Part shown: positions 26,016-34,264 of the stretch, piece by piece
Layout of the letters: each line of letters opens with the position of its first letter
Numbering within the stretch: the stretch's first letter is position 1
NCBI RefSeq assembly: GCF_003585765.1
Contig: NZ_CP021235.1
Span: 2,728,001 to 2,792,000, forward strand
Direction: 5' to 3'
DNA length: 64,000 bases
Source of the DNA: Pontibacter actiniarum
GTDB lineage: Bacteria; Bacteroidota; Bacteroidia; Cytophagales; Hymenobacteraceae
The notes under the pieces: model-generated
Told to the model about the DNA's origin: nothing
Databases searched by the model: none
The model's input: the letters and a program-made list of their open reading frames with translations, nothing else
Translations under genes and position numbers: made by a program

Positions 26016-27341
26016 ATGTTGAAATTGCTTTCATTTTTACCTGCTGCCCTACTTATCAGCTCCTTCGCTCTTGGGCAGGCGCAGCAGCCGGTCGTAACCT
26101 ACCACGACGACACCTTTACCCAGGTGAAGGAGAAGTACTTTATCACCTCCGACTCTGCCATAGTAGGCTACTACCACCGCTACTACCCAACCGGTGAGCC
26201 CGAGGCACTGGTAAAGTTTGTGGAGGGCAAAAAGGACAGCGTGTACACGGAGTTTTACCCCAGCGGGCAACCCAAGCTGCAGCTTACCTATAACCAGGGC
26301 GTAAAGCAGGGGCCTTTCAAGGCCTTCCGCCCCGACGGCAAGCTGCTGCAGGAAGGCTATTATGAGAACGACCAGCAAAGCAAGCTCTTCAAGACCTTCT
26401 TCGATGATGGAACATTGAAGAAAGAGACGGCGTTCGTGGATGGTTTTCCGGAAGGCCTGGTGCGCGAGTACTACCCGTCGGGTAAGCTAAAGTCCGAGAT
26501 CACGTACAAGCGCAGCAAACAGAACGGGCCGGCCAAGACCTTTTATGCCAACGGCAGCCTGGAGACGGAGGCCTCCTACAACAACGGCATGCTGGAAGGC
26601 TCCTACAAAACCTACTTCGATAACGGGCAGGTACAAACCGAGGTGCAGAATGTGGCCGGGGAGAAGCATGGGAGCTACAAGAGCTATTACCGCAGCGGCA
26701 AGCTCAGTACCGAGGGCAGCTTTTTAGCCGGCAAAATGCACGGCCCCGCCAAATCGTACTACGAGAGCGGCAAAACCCGCAGCGTCATCAACTATAAAAA
26801 CGGGGAGGTAAACGGTACGGCCCAGGTATTTTATGAGGATGGCACCCTGAAGGAGGAGGTAAGCGCCAGCAACAACGGCGCCGACAGTAAAACAGCCCGC
26901 TACTACCCTTCCGGCAACCTGGAGGCGGAAGAACAGCTGAAAGACAAGAAAAAGCACGGCACCTGGAAGGTGTACTATGACGCACCCGGCAAAAAGCTAA
27001 AGCACAGCGAGAATTACGCTGCCGATAAGCTAACAGGCGAACACCTCTCCTACTACGACAACGGCCAGGTGGAGGAAAGGGAAACGTACGAGAAAGGTAA
27101 AGTTGTCGGAACCGCCTATACGTACTACCCTTCCGGAAAGCTCAAATCAGAAACCAACCATAAGGACGGGCTTCGCTTCGGCCCCTACAAAGCATACTTT
27201 GAGGACGGCAAAGTAGAAGTGCTCGGCCAGTTCCGCAACAACCGCGAGACCGGCACCTGGAAGTACCATAGCCCTGCAGGCAAGGTCATGAAAACTCGCC
27301 TGTACCGCAACGGCCAGGTAATAGAGGAAAACGAGAAATAG
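26016..27341 (+). CDS. secreted YwqK/MORN_2-repeat protein
   Basis: The 441-residue protein begins with a signal peptide (MLKLLSFLPAALLISSFALG, then QAQQ). The rest is a long series of about 23-residue MORN_2 repeats with the pattern YYPSGK..., each containing G...YY/F..G or D-G-K/T. I can follow roughly 14-16 units. This is the YwqK family, often labelled 'antitoxin' after the Bacillus yeeF-ywqK pair, but no toxin is next to it. Repeats of this kind form an elongated beta structure. ATG 26016 is chosen over an upstream in-frame TTG at 25992. Confidence 0.88.
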   Translation: MLKLLSFLPAALLISSFALGQAQQPVVTYHDDTFTQVKEKYFITSDSAIVGYYHRYYPTGEPEALVKFVEGKKDSVYTEFYPSGQPKLQLTYNQGVKQGPFKAFRPDGKLLQEGYYENDQQSKLFKTFFDDGTLKKETAFVDGFPEGLVREYYPSGKLKSEITYKRSKQNGPAKTFYANGSLETEASYNNGMLEGSYKTYFDNGQVQTEVQNVAGEKHGSYKSYYRSGKLSTEGSFLAGKMHGPAKSYYESGKTRSVINYKNGEVNGTAQVFYEDGTLKEEVSASNNGADSKTARYYPSGNLEAEEQLKDKKKHGTWKVYYDAPGKKLKHSENYAADKLTGEHLSYYDNGQVEERETYEKGKVVGTAYTYYPSGKLKSETNHKDGLRFGPYKAYFEDGKVEVLGQFRNNRETGTWKYHSPAGKVMKTRLYRNGQVIEENEK

Positions 27342-27345
27342 CCAG

Positions 27346-27393
27346 GTACAAAGCAAGAGAGCACCCGCCCATGGGTGCTCTCTTGCTTTGTAC
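27346..27393. terminator. bidirectional terminator
   Basis: A perfect 21-base stem (27346-27366 with 27373-27393, core AAGCAAGAGAGCACCC) has a 6-base loop. It separates the convergent YwqK-like and VKOR-like genes, reaching to one base from the stop of the latter. Confidence 0.85.
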
Positions 27394-27873
27394 TTAGTCC
27401 CTCCGCTTTAGAAGCCGGCGCAGGGGTTTTAAAGCAGCAAAGTTAATGGCCGCCCCGGCAATGCAGTAAATACAAGCCTTCTTCTGCACGGCAGCCATGT
27501 TAAAGAGGTACTGCGCAGCGCCTGCCGCCTGCCCCAGCAGCACAGCTCCCATCGCCACATCCAACACCTGTGAGGGCCTCTTAAAGCGCGTAGCCGCGGC
27601 CGCTAGCCCAATGGTGGCCGTATACGCCCCCAGGCTGACAACACCGTCCGGCAACCCAAACAGCACCGCCTCTTTAGACGAGTTTACTTGCTGGGTATCG
27701 AACACCCTGCCCGGGACATCCGGCAGCTTTCTGATGTAGCCTAGCTGGAAGAGCGATATCAAGCTGAAGTCGATGAGGCCCAAGGTAGCCAGGGCGGCAA
27801 TTTCGCGGCGGTACCGGACCACCTCGCTGGTGTCTTCCCTTATTTTGTCTATTGCAGTTCTTTCTTGTTTCAT
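27394..27873 (-). CDS. vitamin K epoxide reductase (VKOR)-like membrane protein
   Basis: The 159-residue protein has about four membrane segments. It ends in the VKOR-type redox pair CIYC (134-137) within KKACIYCIAGAAINF. The loop before the second segment has VNSSKEAVLFGLPDGVVSLGAY, which matches VKOR around the conserved Ser and the GxP motif. The extra loop cysteine pair of typical VKOR is missing. It may therefore be a VKOR relative with altered electron transfer. The ATG at 27873 is preferred over 27906, which would add a charged extension. The redox role is inferred. Confidence 0.7.
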   Translation of the reverse strand: MKQERTAIDKIREDTSEVVRYRREIAALATLGLIDFSLISLFQLGYIRKLPDVPGRVFDTQQVNSSKEAVLFGLPDGVVSLGAYTATIGLAAAATRFKRPSQVLDVAMGAVLLGQAAGAAQYLFNMAAVQKKACIYCIAGAAINFAALKPLRRLLKRRD

Positions 27874-28030
27874 AGCTTGTCGTGTTTCTAGTTCAGGTCT
27901 ACGCACAGCTTACCCTCAGGTTAAGGCTAAACGGCTCCTCTACAGGCCCATACTGCCGCTACGCCATAACAATGACTCGGAACGAGGCGTAACAACAGCA
28001 GAAGACAAGACTTAAACTAATAGAAAAGAA

Positions 28031-29068
28031 ATGGCAAAAGACACTAACTATAACAGCAACAGGAAGGGAGTAGCCGTGATAACAGGCGCCTCTGCGGGCT
28101 TAGGCCGGGCCTGTGCCCGCGAGTTTGCAAAAAAAGGCTACGACGTTGGCCTCTTGGCGCGCGGCAAAGAAGGCTTAGAGGGTGCGAAGCGCGAGGTGGA
28201 GGAAATGGGCCGCAAAGCCACGTACGTACAGGTAGACATGGCCGATGCGCAGGGCGTGGAAGAGGCCGCCAACAAAATAGAGCAGGAACTGGGCGAGATA
28301 GACGTGTGGGTAAACAATGCCATGAACAGCGTTTTCAGCCCGGTTAAAGAAATGCAGCCGGAGGATTACAAGCGCGTAACAGAGGTGACTTACCTGGGCC
28401 AGGTATACGGCACGCTGTCGGCACTGAAGCGCATGCTCCCCCGCGACCGGGGCTCCATCGTACTGGTTGGCTCTGCGCTGGCGTACCGGGGCATTCCGCT
28501 GCAGTCGGCGTACTGCGGGTCCAAGCACGCGATCCAGGGCTTTTACGACTCGCTGCGCACCGAGCTCATCCATGACAAAAGCAATGTGAAGGTTACCATG
28601 GTACAGCTACCGGCCATGAACACCACACAATTCGGCTTTGTGAAGACGCGCTTGCCAAACAAGCCGAGGCCGATGGGTAAGATTTACCAGCCGGAGGTGG
28701 CAGCAGAGGTTATCGCCTATGCCGCCGAGCATGAACGCCGCGAATACCGTGTGGGCTACCCTACCCTGAAAGCCATTATAGGAAACAAGATTGCGCCCTG
28801 GTTCGCAGACTACGTCCTGGCGAAGAACGGCTTTAAAGGCCAGCAGACAGATGAGCCCGAAGACCCGAACCGAAAAAACAACCTATGGGAGCCTATTCCG
28901 GGAGACCACGGCGCCCACGGTACGTTTGATAGCCAGGCCACCTACTCCAGCCCGCAAACATGGCTAAGCCTGCACCGCGAGAAAGTGCTGGCCGGAGCCC
29001 TGGCTGTAGGCGGCCTGGTACTTGGCAGCATGCTCGCCAGCAAGCGGAAGCACGACCAGTACGATTAG
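28031..29068 (+). CDS. SDR-family oxidoreductase with C-terminal membrane tail
   Basis: The 345-residue protein has a Rossmann SDR domain. The nucleotide-binding TGASAGLGRA is at 19-28, a variant NNA motif in VWVNNAMNS, and the catalytic YCGSK (YxxxK) after the Ser in VGSALAYRG. It uses NAD(P)(H) on an unknown alcohol or ketone. Unlike most SDRs it carries an extra 80 residues ending in a hydrophobic segment (VLAGALAVGGLVLGSMLA, about 319-336) and a basic tail. It is probably membrane-tethered. A similar tail is seen in the MBL protein at 58523. Confidence 0.9.
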   Translation: MAKDTNYNSNRKGVAVITGASAGLGRACAREFAKKGYDVGLLARGKEGLEGAKREVEEMGRKATYVQVDMADAQGVEEAANKIEQELGEIDVWVNNAMNSVFSPVKEMQPEDYKRVTEVTYLGQVYGTLSALKRMLPRDRGSIVLVGSALAYRGIPLQSAYCGSKHAIQGFYDSLRTELIHDKSNVKVTMVQLPAMNTTQFGFVKTRLPNKPRPMGKIYQPEVAAEVIAYAAEHERREYRVGYPTLKAIIGNKIAPWFADYVLAKNGFKGQQTDEPEDPNRKNNLWEPIPGDHGAHGTFDSQATYSSPQTWLSLHREKVLAGALAVGGLVLGSMLASKRKHDQYD

Positions 29069-29076
29069 GCACGACT

Positions 29077-29132
29077 GCACCTAAACAAGAGAGGCCGCCT
29101 GCAACTGCAGGCGGCCTCTCTTGTTTAGGTGC
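29077..29132. terminator. bidirectional terminator with very long stem
   Basis: A perfect 27-base stem with a 2-base loop has arms 29077-29103 and 29106-29132; the core is AACAAGAGAGGCCGCCTGCA. It lies between the convergent SDR and cupin genes. It is unusually long for a terminator. Confidence 0.85.
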
Positions 29133-29144
29133 GGCGGGGGCATT

Positions 29145-29651
29145 CTAGCGCCCAAAATCGTCCTGCACCCTCACAATGTCTTCCTCGTCTGAGGGCTGTG
29201 TGGCATCCGTATGCTGCCAGATCTCGGCCAGCACACCCCAGCCGTCCAGGCCAACTAGCCTGTGGCGCTCTCCCTGCTGCAGCTTTATCTGGTCGCCGGG
29301 GTGCAGCGTCTTTCGGGCCTGCTCCTCATCTGTCGCACTGGTCACCACGTCCACGGTTCCTTTTACTACCTGCCATACCTCAGCTCTGCGGTGGTGGTAC
29401 TGCCACGACAAGCGCTTCTGCGGGGCCACCACCAGGATTTTAGGGCTTAACTTCCCGGCTATCTTCAGGTCATCCACCGAAACACCATTAAAGTATGTAT
29501 CGGCAAAACGCTGGGCCTGCTGTTCCTCAATCACAAAGAAACCACCCCACGGGCGCGAGCGGTCCTGCTTGTTTATCTGAAAGCCCTTGGAACTGAGTTC
29601 CTGTTCCAGTTCCTCAAAAAGGCTTGCTTTGTTTTCTTCTTCGGGTGCCAT
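29145..29651 (-). CDS. cupin protein, mannose-6-phosphate isomerase type II-like
   Basis: The 168-residue protein has the cupin layout of the C-terminal half of type II mannose-6-phosphate isomerase/GDP-mannose pyrophosphorylase. Markers are SRPWGGFFVIEE (32-43), YHHRRAEVWQVVKGT with metal-binding histidines, GERHRLVGLDGWGVLAEIW and DEEDIVRVQDDFGR. Stand-alone proteins like this are common in Bacteroidota and are often misannotated as phosphoheptose isomerase. It probably acts on a phosphosugar, but the reaction is not established. Confidence 0.85.
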   Translation of the reverse strand: MAPEEENKASLFEELEQELSSKGFQINKQDRSRPWGGFFVIEEQQAQRFADTYFNGVSVDDLKIAGKLSPKILVVAPQKRLSWQYHHRRAEVWQVVKGTVDVVTSATDEEQARKTLHPGDQIKLQQGERHRLVGLDGWGVLAEIWQHTDATQPSDEEDIVRVQDDFGR

Positions 29652-30014
29652 AGTAAAAAGTGTAAAGGGTGAGGCTATGCTGCATTCCTGTTGGAAATAT
29701 AGACAATACGTATTTATTTACAGAAGTATACAGGAATATTTTTCCAAAGCGCGCTGCCGTAACATTGGGCCAACACACAGAGTAGTTGCCGTGGCACAGG
29801 GGGCAAACGCCTGCCGGTGCAGACGTAAAACACAGGTTGTACCGCTTACCTGATCCGGCTTTGGCTAAGGTGGACGTTGCAATACGCGTTTTCCCTTAAA
29901 GTACAGGCTGAGCCGTGATCAAGAATCCTGATAACACAACTTTCAAGATAGGTGTAGAAAACATTAATACCGGAGGTAATCCAGTAGACTTCTATAGAGT
30001 AACGATAAAAGTTG
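29652..30014. other. 363-base spacer at start of decayed patch
   Basis: I see no gene here. The right half becomes AT-rich, marking the change from chromosome-like to island-like composition. A GGAGGTAA (about 29972-29979) could be a ribosome site for a lost or altered start of the following broken gene. Confidence 0.5.
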
Positions 30015-30728
30015 ATGACTATGGTGCACAAAGTACATATAGCTCATTGGACAAGACTAAATTTTGCTCTTTTATATGTTTTTGAGGTGTTAGCGAGGTT
30101 ATTTCAACTACTCCACGATACAAACTCCTCCTTAAAGTTTTCAGAAGATATTATTCAAAGAATAGCAGAATATCTTTTCGAAAAGTATCCAACAGTTCCG
30201 TATGCTCAAGCATTAAAGAACAACCACAAGGCTCAGAAGTTTCTTCAAGAGCATAACAAGAATATAATATCTCAGATAGAAACAATCAGCACTGGAGCAA
30301 ACCTAGATGTTAAAGTTGGAGAAACTGTTTACCTCCTGTTTCATAAGGAAGTATGCAATTCACCTCAGGAGAAAGAACTTTATTTAGCGGCTCAAAATAA
30401 ACTGAACAAAGTAATTCTTTTACCTAATGCAGCACTAAGCACAATAATTGCCTCAAAAGTTTGTGCTCTACTTGATCGGGAAGCATCTACTTTCTTTTTC
30501 AAATCTACTGTTGATTTATGCATTCTAGACCAAAGCACTTACATGCCTATCTTCTCTGTTGCGCTCGACAGCAGCTGGCACGACCTAGAGCGGAACTGAA
30601 ACAATGACAAGACAAAAGACTTAGTATTTAAAACAGCAGGACTCCGGTTACATCGCCTACGCAAAAAAGAAAACAAGAACATGGTTGTAGCTTTCGAGCA
30701 GTTTCTAGATAAGTATTATAGAAACTAG
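30015..30728 (+). pseudogene. DUF2726-family protein interrupted by in-frame TGA
   Basis: The frame from ATG 30015 reads 194 residues to TGA at 30597-30599. It then stays open in the same frame for 42 more codons to TAG at 30726-30728. The part before the stop has DUF2726-like features: SSKFxxxxxx-type helices, KSTVDLCILDQSTYMPIFSVALDSSWHD. The part after continues the family pattern with KTKDLVFKTAGLRLHRLRKK, which normally follows SSWHD directly. So a premature stop (or a recoded or misread codon) splits one gene. It is AT-rich compared with the neighbours. DUF2726 is a nuclease-like fold of unknown role. Confidence 0.7.
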
Positions 30729-30752
30729 CTGTTTTGCGTCTATCTTTATACT

Positions 30753-30976
30753 TTGGAAACCGGAACGCTAATCAGCACCATCGCCCTGCTCCTCTCCTGC
30801 TTTTTCTTGGCCTGGCACCTCTTCCACATGCCCTCTCCTTTCCTGTTCGGCGAGAAGGTAAGGATCACCTATAAGGACACAGGCAGAGCCCCGTCATCTC
30901 CAGGAGCTACAACCAGGAGGGCAGCAGGAGGCTGATCGAGTTCATGAGGCAAAGCCTAACAAAAGCGAATAAAAAG
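30753..30976 (+). pseudogene. small membrane-anchored protein gene with probable frameshift
   Basis: From a TTG at 30753 the frame codes for a membrane-anchored start (LISTIALLLSCFFLAWHLFH) and VRITYKDTG, then turns into low-quality sequence and stops at 30935. Another frame picks up at about 30885 with SPVISRSYNQEGSRRLIEFM and RQSLTKANKK, a more natural protein, and runs to the hairpin at 30971. This looks like one short gene with an indel near 30880-30890. I do not recognise the family. Confidence 0.4.
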
Positions 30977-31002
30977 CCCCTGCTACTATACAGGGGCTTT
31001 TT
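30971..31002. terminator. hairpin terminator
   Basis: AAAAAGCCCCTG (30971-30982) pairs with CAGGGGCTTTTT (30991-31002) around an 8-base loop. It serves the broken plus-strand gene and the convergent secreted protein gene. Confidence 0.85.
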
Positions 31003-31013
31003 GTTTCATTTAC

Positions 31014-31385
31014 CTAGTTCACAGTCCCAGGCTCGGTAGGTTTTGGCGTGAGTGGGGTGCCTGGGCCACCGCCTGTTCCTCCACCGCCAGTGCTTCCGCC
31101 ACCGGAGCCAGTCCCTGAGCCTCCCCCGGCCTGCTGCCACGCCAGGTTGTACCCTGCCATGTATGAATCCAAATAGTCTGCATGGATGAAGGTTCTCTGC
31201 TGCGTGTAGAGGTAAGGCCTTCCTGAGACGGCGTCTTCCCAACCATCCTGATACCCCATATCATACCAGTAACTGTCATCGTTCACGCTGACGTTTACAT
31301 CAGTGGCCGCGGCTTCATTCGGGGAGAAGGCACCAAACGTGAGCAGAAAGACTCCCAGCACCGTGAGTAGAAATTTGTTCTTCAT
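31014..31385 (-). CDS. secreted small protein with Gly-rich tail
   Basis: The 123-residue protein has a clear signal peptide (residues 1-27, MKNKFLLTVLGVFLLTFGAF then cleavage near EAAA). A 60-residue acidic/aromatic domain follows with repeated YDMGYQDGW and YMAGYNLAW motifs. A Gly/Ser/Thr-rich tail ends PKPTEPGTVN. ATG 31385 gives the cleanest signal peptide; a start eight codons upstream is possible. No family recognised. It lies inside the decayed patch but appears intact. Confidence 0.65.
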   Translation of the reverse strand: MKNKFLLTVLGVFLLTFGAFSPNEAAATDVNVSVNDDSYWYDMGYQDGWEDAVSGRPYLYTQQRTFIHADYLDSYMAGYNLAWQQAGGGSGTGSGGGSTGGGGTGGGPGTPLTPKPTEPGTVN

Positions 31386-31534
31386 GGTTAACTTTTTTAG
31401 GTTCAACATACCTAAACATAACCAACCACAGCATACTTTTCCAGGAAGGTTACAGATGAAAAGTAACGTAAAACAAGCTGGTTACCAACAACTAAAACAG
31501 TTGCACAGGCTTATCAGCACCTTTAGAGGTAACA

Positions 31535-31825
31535 CTAGCCCCGCCTTCGAAGGGTCACCTTCCAGGCCTGCAGGTGCCTACCCACCGTGCTGTCCTGAAG
31601 CCCCTCCCCGTAGAGATGCAGCTACTCCAGCCGTGCGTTTATTTCTTTTAAATAAGGGTGAGAGACGCGCAACTTCATGCGTGTGGGGTTCCAATCCTCC
31701 ACTTTGAGGGTCTCCCCCACAGACTGCCGGAGGAGGATTACGCCGTCGCAGTGCACATCCATGTAGAACGAATGGGTGCCTTTGTTGCTTTGTTTCGTAT
31801 GGAGGTGGAGGCGAATCGGAATCAT
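31535..31825 (-). pseudogene. N-terminal relic of a tyrosine integrase
   Basis: From ATG 31825 the minus strand codes for IPIRLHLHTKQSNKG, then MDVHCDGVILLRQSVGETLK and VEDWNPTRMKLRVSHPYLKE. This is the arm-DNA-binding start of Bacteroidota tyrosine recombinases. It stops at an in-frame TAG (31624-31622) after 67 residues. The same frame continues with LHLYGEGLQDSTVGRHLQAW, like the following core-binding region, to another TAG at 31537-31535. No catalytic domain remains. It is a dead integrase end about 155 bases from tRNA(CAT). Confidence 0.65.
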
Positions 31826-31941
31826 AAAATTGCGGTGTGCCGTATTTACTCCGCAAAGTGTGCCGCAAGCATGTATAAAGTGCGATAAATTCCTATGATG
31901 CGGTATACTAACAAGATAAGCAAAAGGGCTGAAAGCAATAA

Positions 31942-31968
31942 AGCCAGACCACTTTTCGTGATCTGGCT
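31942..31968 (-). terminator. terminator after tRNA(CAT)
   Basis: AGCCAGACCAC (31942-31952) pairs with GTGATCTGGCT (31958-31968) with one wobble/mismatch. T-rich sequence follows on the minus strand. Confidence 0.65.
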
Positions 31969-31980
31969 TTATGTTGACCG

Positions 31981-32054
31981 TGGGCCCACCTGGAATCGAA
32001 CCAGGCACCTACTGATTATGAGTCAGTTGCTCTAACCGAATGAGCTATAGGCCC
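31981..32054 (-). tRNA. tRNA with CAT anticodon (elongator Met or Ile2)
   Basis: The 74-base cloverleaf has acceptor GGGCCTA pairing with TGGGCCC, the anticodon stem ACTGA/TCAGT with loop CTCATAA, T arm CCTGG/CCAGG and discriminator A. Initiator features are not present (no C1-A72 mismatch or GGG/CCC anticodon stem). Telling Met from lysidine-modified Ile2 would need TilS-recognition comparison. The integrase relic lies at its 3' side. Confidence 0.9.
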
Positions 32055-32147
32055 GTTCCCTACTTTGGAATGTGCTTCCTTTGAATTGGGAGTGCAATTT
32101 TACATATTTGCATTCAATATATCAAACACACAACCAATATTTTTTAC

Positions 32148-32780
32148 GTGGACTTAAAACAAACCAAAAATATAATCTTCGATCTCGGAGGGGTAATCAT
32201 CAACATCGACTACGATAAAAGCATACAGGAGCTGCAAAAGTTCTGCAAAAACGACTGTACCATAGAGTTCAGCCAAAAGGAGCAGTCGCACCTATTCGAC
32301 CTTTATGAAACCGGGGTTAGCACTGACGAAGAGTTCCGCAACAGCCTCCGCAAAGCCTACAACATTGAGGCGACAGACGAACAGATTGACCACGCCTGGA
32401 ACGCCATGTTGCTCGACATCCCCAAGGAGCGCATTGACCTGCTGTTAGAGTTGGGTAAAAAGTACCGTATTTTCCTACTCAGCAATACCAACGCCATTCA
32501 CCTCCGGCGCTTTAACGAGATCGTGGCCCACAGCTTCACGATCCCTAGTCTCGATTCGCTCTTTGAAAAAAGCTACTATTCGCACCTGGTGGGAAAACGC
32601 AAGCCTGATGCCCCCATTTTCGAGCAGATACTAGCAGAGAACAACCTGGACAGGTCCGAGACACTGTTCATCGACGACAGTGTGCAGCACATCAAAAGCG
32701 CTGATAAACTTGGCCTGCAAACACTGCACCTGCAGGCGCCGCTGACCATCAACAAAGTTTTTGCCGATGTTGCAGTCTAA
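32148..32780 (+). CDS. HAD-family phosphatase/hydrolase (IA subfamily)
   Basis: The 210-residue protein has the HAD motifs. The nucleophile region is IIFDLGGVIINID (9-21) with D12, followed by a helical cap. Motif II is FLLSNTNAIH, motif III the Lys in VGKRKPDAPIFEQI and motif IV LFIDDSVQHIKSA. DLGG in place of DLDG is common in YihX-like phosphatases acting on sugar phosphates. The start is GTG at 32148; no better ATG is close. It overlaps the next gene by 14 bases. Confidence 0.9.
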   Translation: MDLKQTKNIIFDLGGVIINIDYDKSIQELQKFCKNDCTIEFSQKEQSHLFDLYETGVSTDEEFRNSLRKAYNIEATDEQIDHAWNAMLLDIPKERIDLLLELGKKYRIFLLSNTNAIHLRRFNEIVAHSFTIPSLDSLFEKSYYSHLVGKRKPDAPIFEQILAENNLDRSETLFIDDSVQHIKSADKLGLQTLHLQAPLTINKVFADVAV

Positions 32781-34053
32781 GCGGCGACAGTATGGGCTAC
32801 ACCTGCTGCTGTTTTGCGTTACGCTGATTACCACAACCATTGCCGGCGCTGAGTGGCGCTTCGGGAAGCTGTTCTTTCTCGGGCCGCAGGGCTTCGACTG
32901 GATGGGCACGCTTACCTGGGCCGAGTTTACAGCAGGCCTGTACTTTTCGCTGCCCTTTCTGGGTGTGCTGACGGTACATGAGTTTGGCCACTACCTCACG
33001 GCGCGCTACTACCGCACAGAGGTAACCTTGCCTTACTACATTCCGCTGTGGCTTGGCATTACCTCATCCATCGGCACAATGGGGGCTTTTATCCGCATCA
33101 AAGAGCGGATATTCTCGCGGCGGGAGTTTTTTGACATTGGTGTGGCTGGGCCTTTGGCAGGCTTTGCTGTTGCTGTTCCGCTGTTGGTTTATGCCTTTAC
33201 GCACCTGCCACAGCCGGAGTATATCTTCAGGGTGCACCCGGAGTACAAGCGCTTCGGAATGGATTATGCGCAGTATGTGTACCAGGACACCGTGGGCAGC
33301 TTTGCCATCGGTAAGAACCTGCTCTTCATGTTCTTCGAGAAGTTTGTGGCAGACCCGGCGCTGGTGCCCAACCATTATGAGGTTATCCACTACCCCTTCG
33401 TGTTTGCAGGTTATCTCGCCCTTTTCTTTACGGCCCTTAACCTGCTGCCGATCGGGCAGTTGGACGGGGGCCATGTGCTGTATGGGCTTATCGGGCACAG
33501 GCGCTTTAACAGGCTCTCCCCTATCTTCTTTGCCTTCTTTATACTTTATGCAGGGCTGGGGGTGATATCGCCTTACAGCAACCCGGTTTGGGAAGAAGAG
33601 CTACTGGTGGTGTTTGCCCCCTTTACCTACTGGGCCTACCTCAAGCTGCTCGGCAAGCGCAACTTCGCTTTGTCTGCCACCATGGCCATGCTCCTGCTGC
33701 AGTACAGCCTGGCAGCGTTCTTCCCCGAGCTTGAGGCGTATTTCTGGCTGTGGCCTTTTTACCTGCTTTACCTGGTGTTCGTGCTTCAGCCGGCCACGCC
33801 AACCATTAAGCGAACCTTGTACCTAGCCGCGGGCGTGCTCCTGGCACAGTTTTCTATTTCCCTGCTCTTTCCGGAGGCGGATGGCTACAGCGGCTGGCTG
33901 GTGTTCGGACTGCTGTTATCGCGTGTGATGGGTATTTTCCACCCCTCGTGCCCCGATGAGCGCCCGCTGACGCCGTTTAGAAAGGCACTGGGTATCTTCG
34001 CTTTCATCGTATTTATACTTTGTTTCAGCCCTTCGCCCTTTATTATTGAGTAA
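32767..34053 (+). CDS. site-2 protease family (M50) membrane metalloprotease
   Basis: The 428-residue protein has about nine membrane segments. The zinc motif HEFGH (71-75) sits after a hydrophobic helix. The second metal site is in LLPIGQLDGGHVLYGLIG, where the Asp binds zinc. GxxxG-type segments lie between. This is the layout of S2P-like proteases that cut inside membranes, often in sigma-factor signalling. It has no PDZ domain. ATG 32767 follows the HAD gene with a 14-base overlap, so they are co-transcribed. Its substrate is unknown. Confidence 0.92.
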   Translation: MLQSKRRQYGLHLLLFCVTLITTTIAGAEWRFGKLFFLGPQGFDWMGTLTWAEFTAGLYFSLPFLGVLTVHEFGHYLTARYYRTEVTLPYYIPLWLGITSSIGTMGAFIRIKERIFSRREFFDIGVAGPLAGFAVAVPLLVYAFTHLPQPEYIFRVHPEYKRFGMDYAQYVYQDTVGSFAIGKNLLFMFFEKFVADPALVPNHYEVIHYPFVFAGYLALFFTALNLLPIGQLDGGHVLYGLIGHRRFNRLSPIFFAFFILYAGLGVISPYSNPVWEEELLVVFAPFTYWAYLKLLGKRNFALSATMAMLLLQYSLAAFFPELEAYFWLWPFYLLYLVFVLQPATPTIKRTLYLAAGVLLAQFSISLLFPEADGYSGWLVFGLLLSRVMGIFHPSCPDERPLTPFRKALGIFAFIVFILCFSPSPFIIE

Positions 34054-34215
34054 TGGTCTGCGCTGTGGAGAAAAGCCTGTAGGCGCTTCTCCAGCACAAA
34101 CAGGTAAAAGCTATAATACAGCACTTTGAGTGTGGCAAAAGCAAAGGAAGGCTGCCATGCAGTGACAGGAGGCTCCGGCTCGGCGGTAGCACTCCGCACA
34201 GCCCTTATAAAAGCT

Positions 34216-34262
34216 AAAAAAGGAGCGGGAGCCGTTTTGTTAACGGCTCCCGCTCCTTTTTT
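34216..34262. terminator. bidirectional terminator
   Basis: AAAAAAGGAGCGGGAGCCGT and one more base (34216-34236) pair with 34242-34262 around a 5-base loop. It separates the M50 gene from the convergent rhodanese gene and ends two bases before the latter's stop. Confidence 0.9.
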
Positions 34263-34264
34263 AG

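Noticed and set aside
31826..32008. Upstream part of the frame that contains the integrase relic
   Set aside because: It runs into the tRNA(CAT) gene, so only the part from 31825 down is treated as the integrase remnant.
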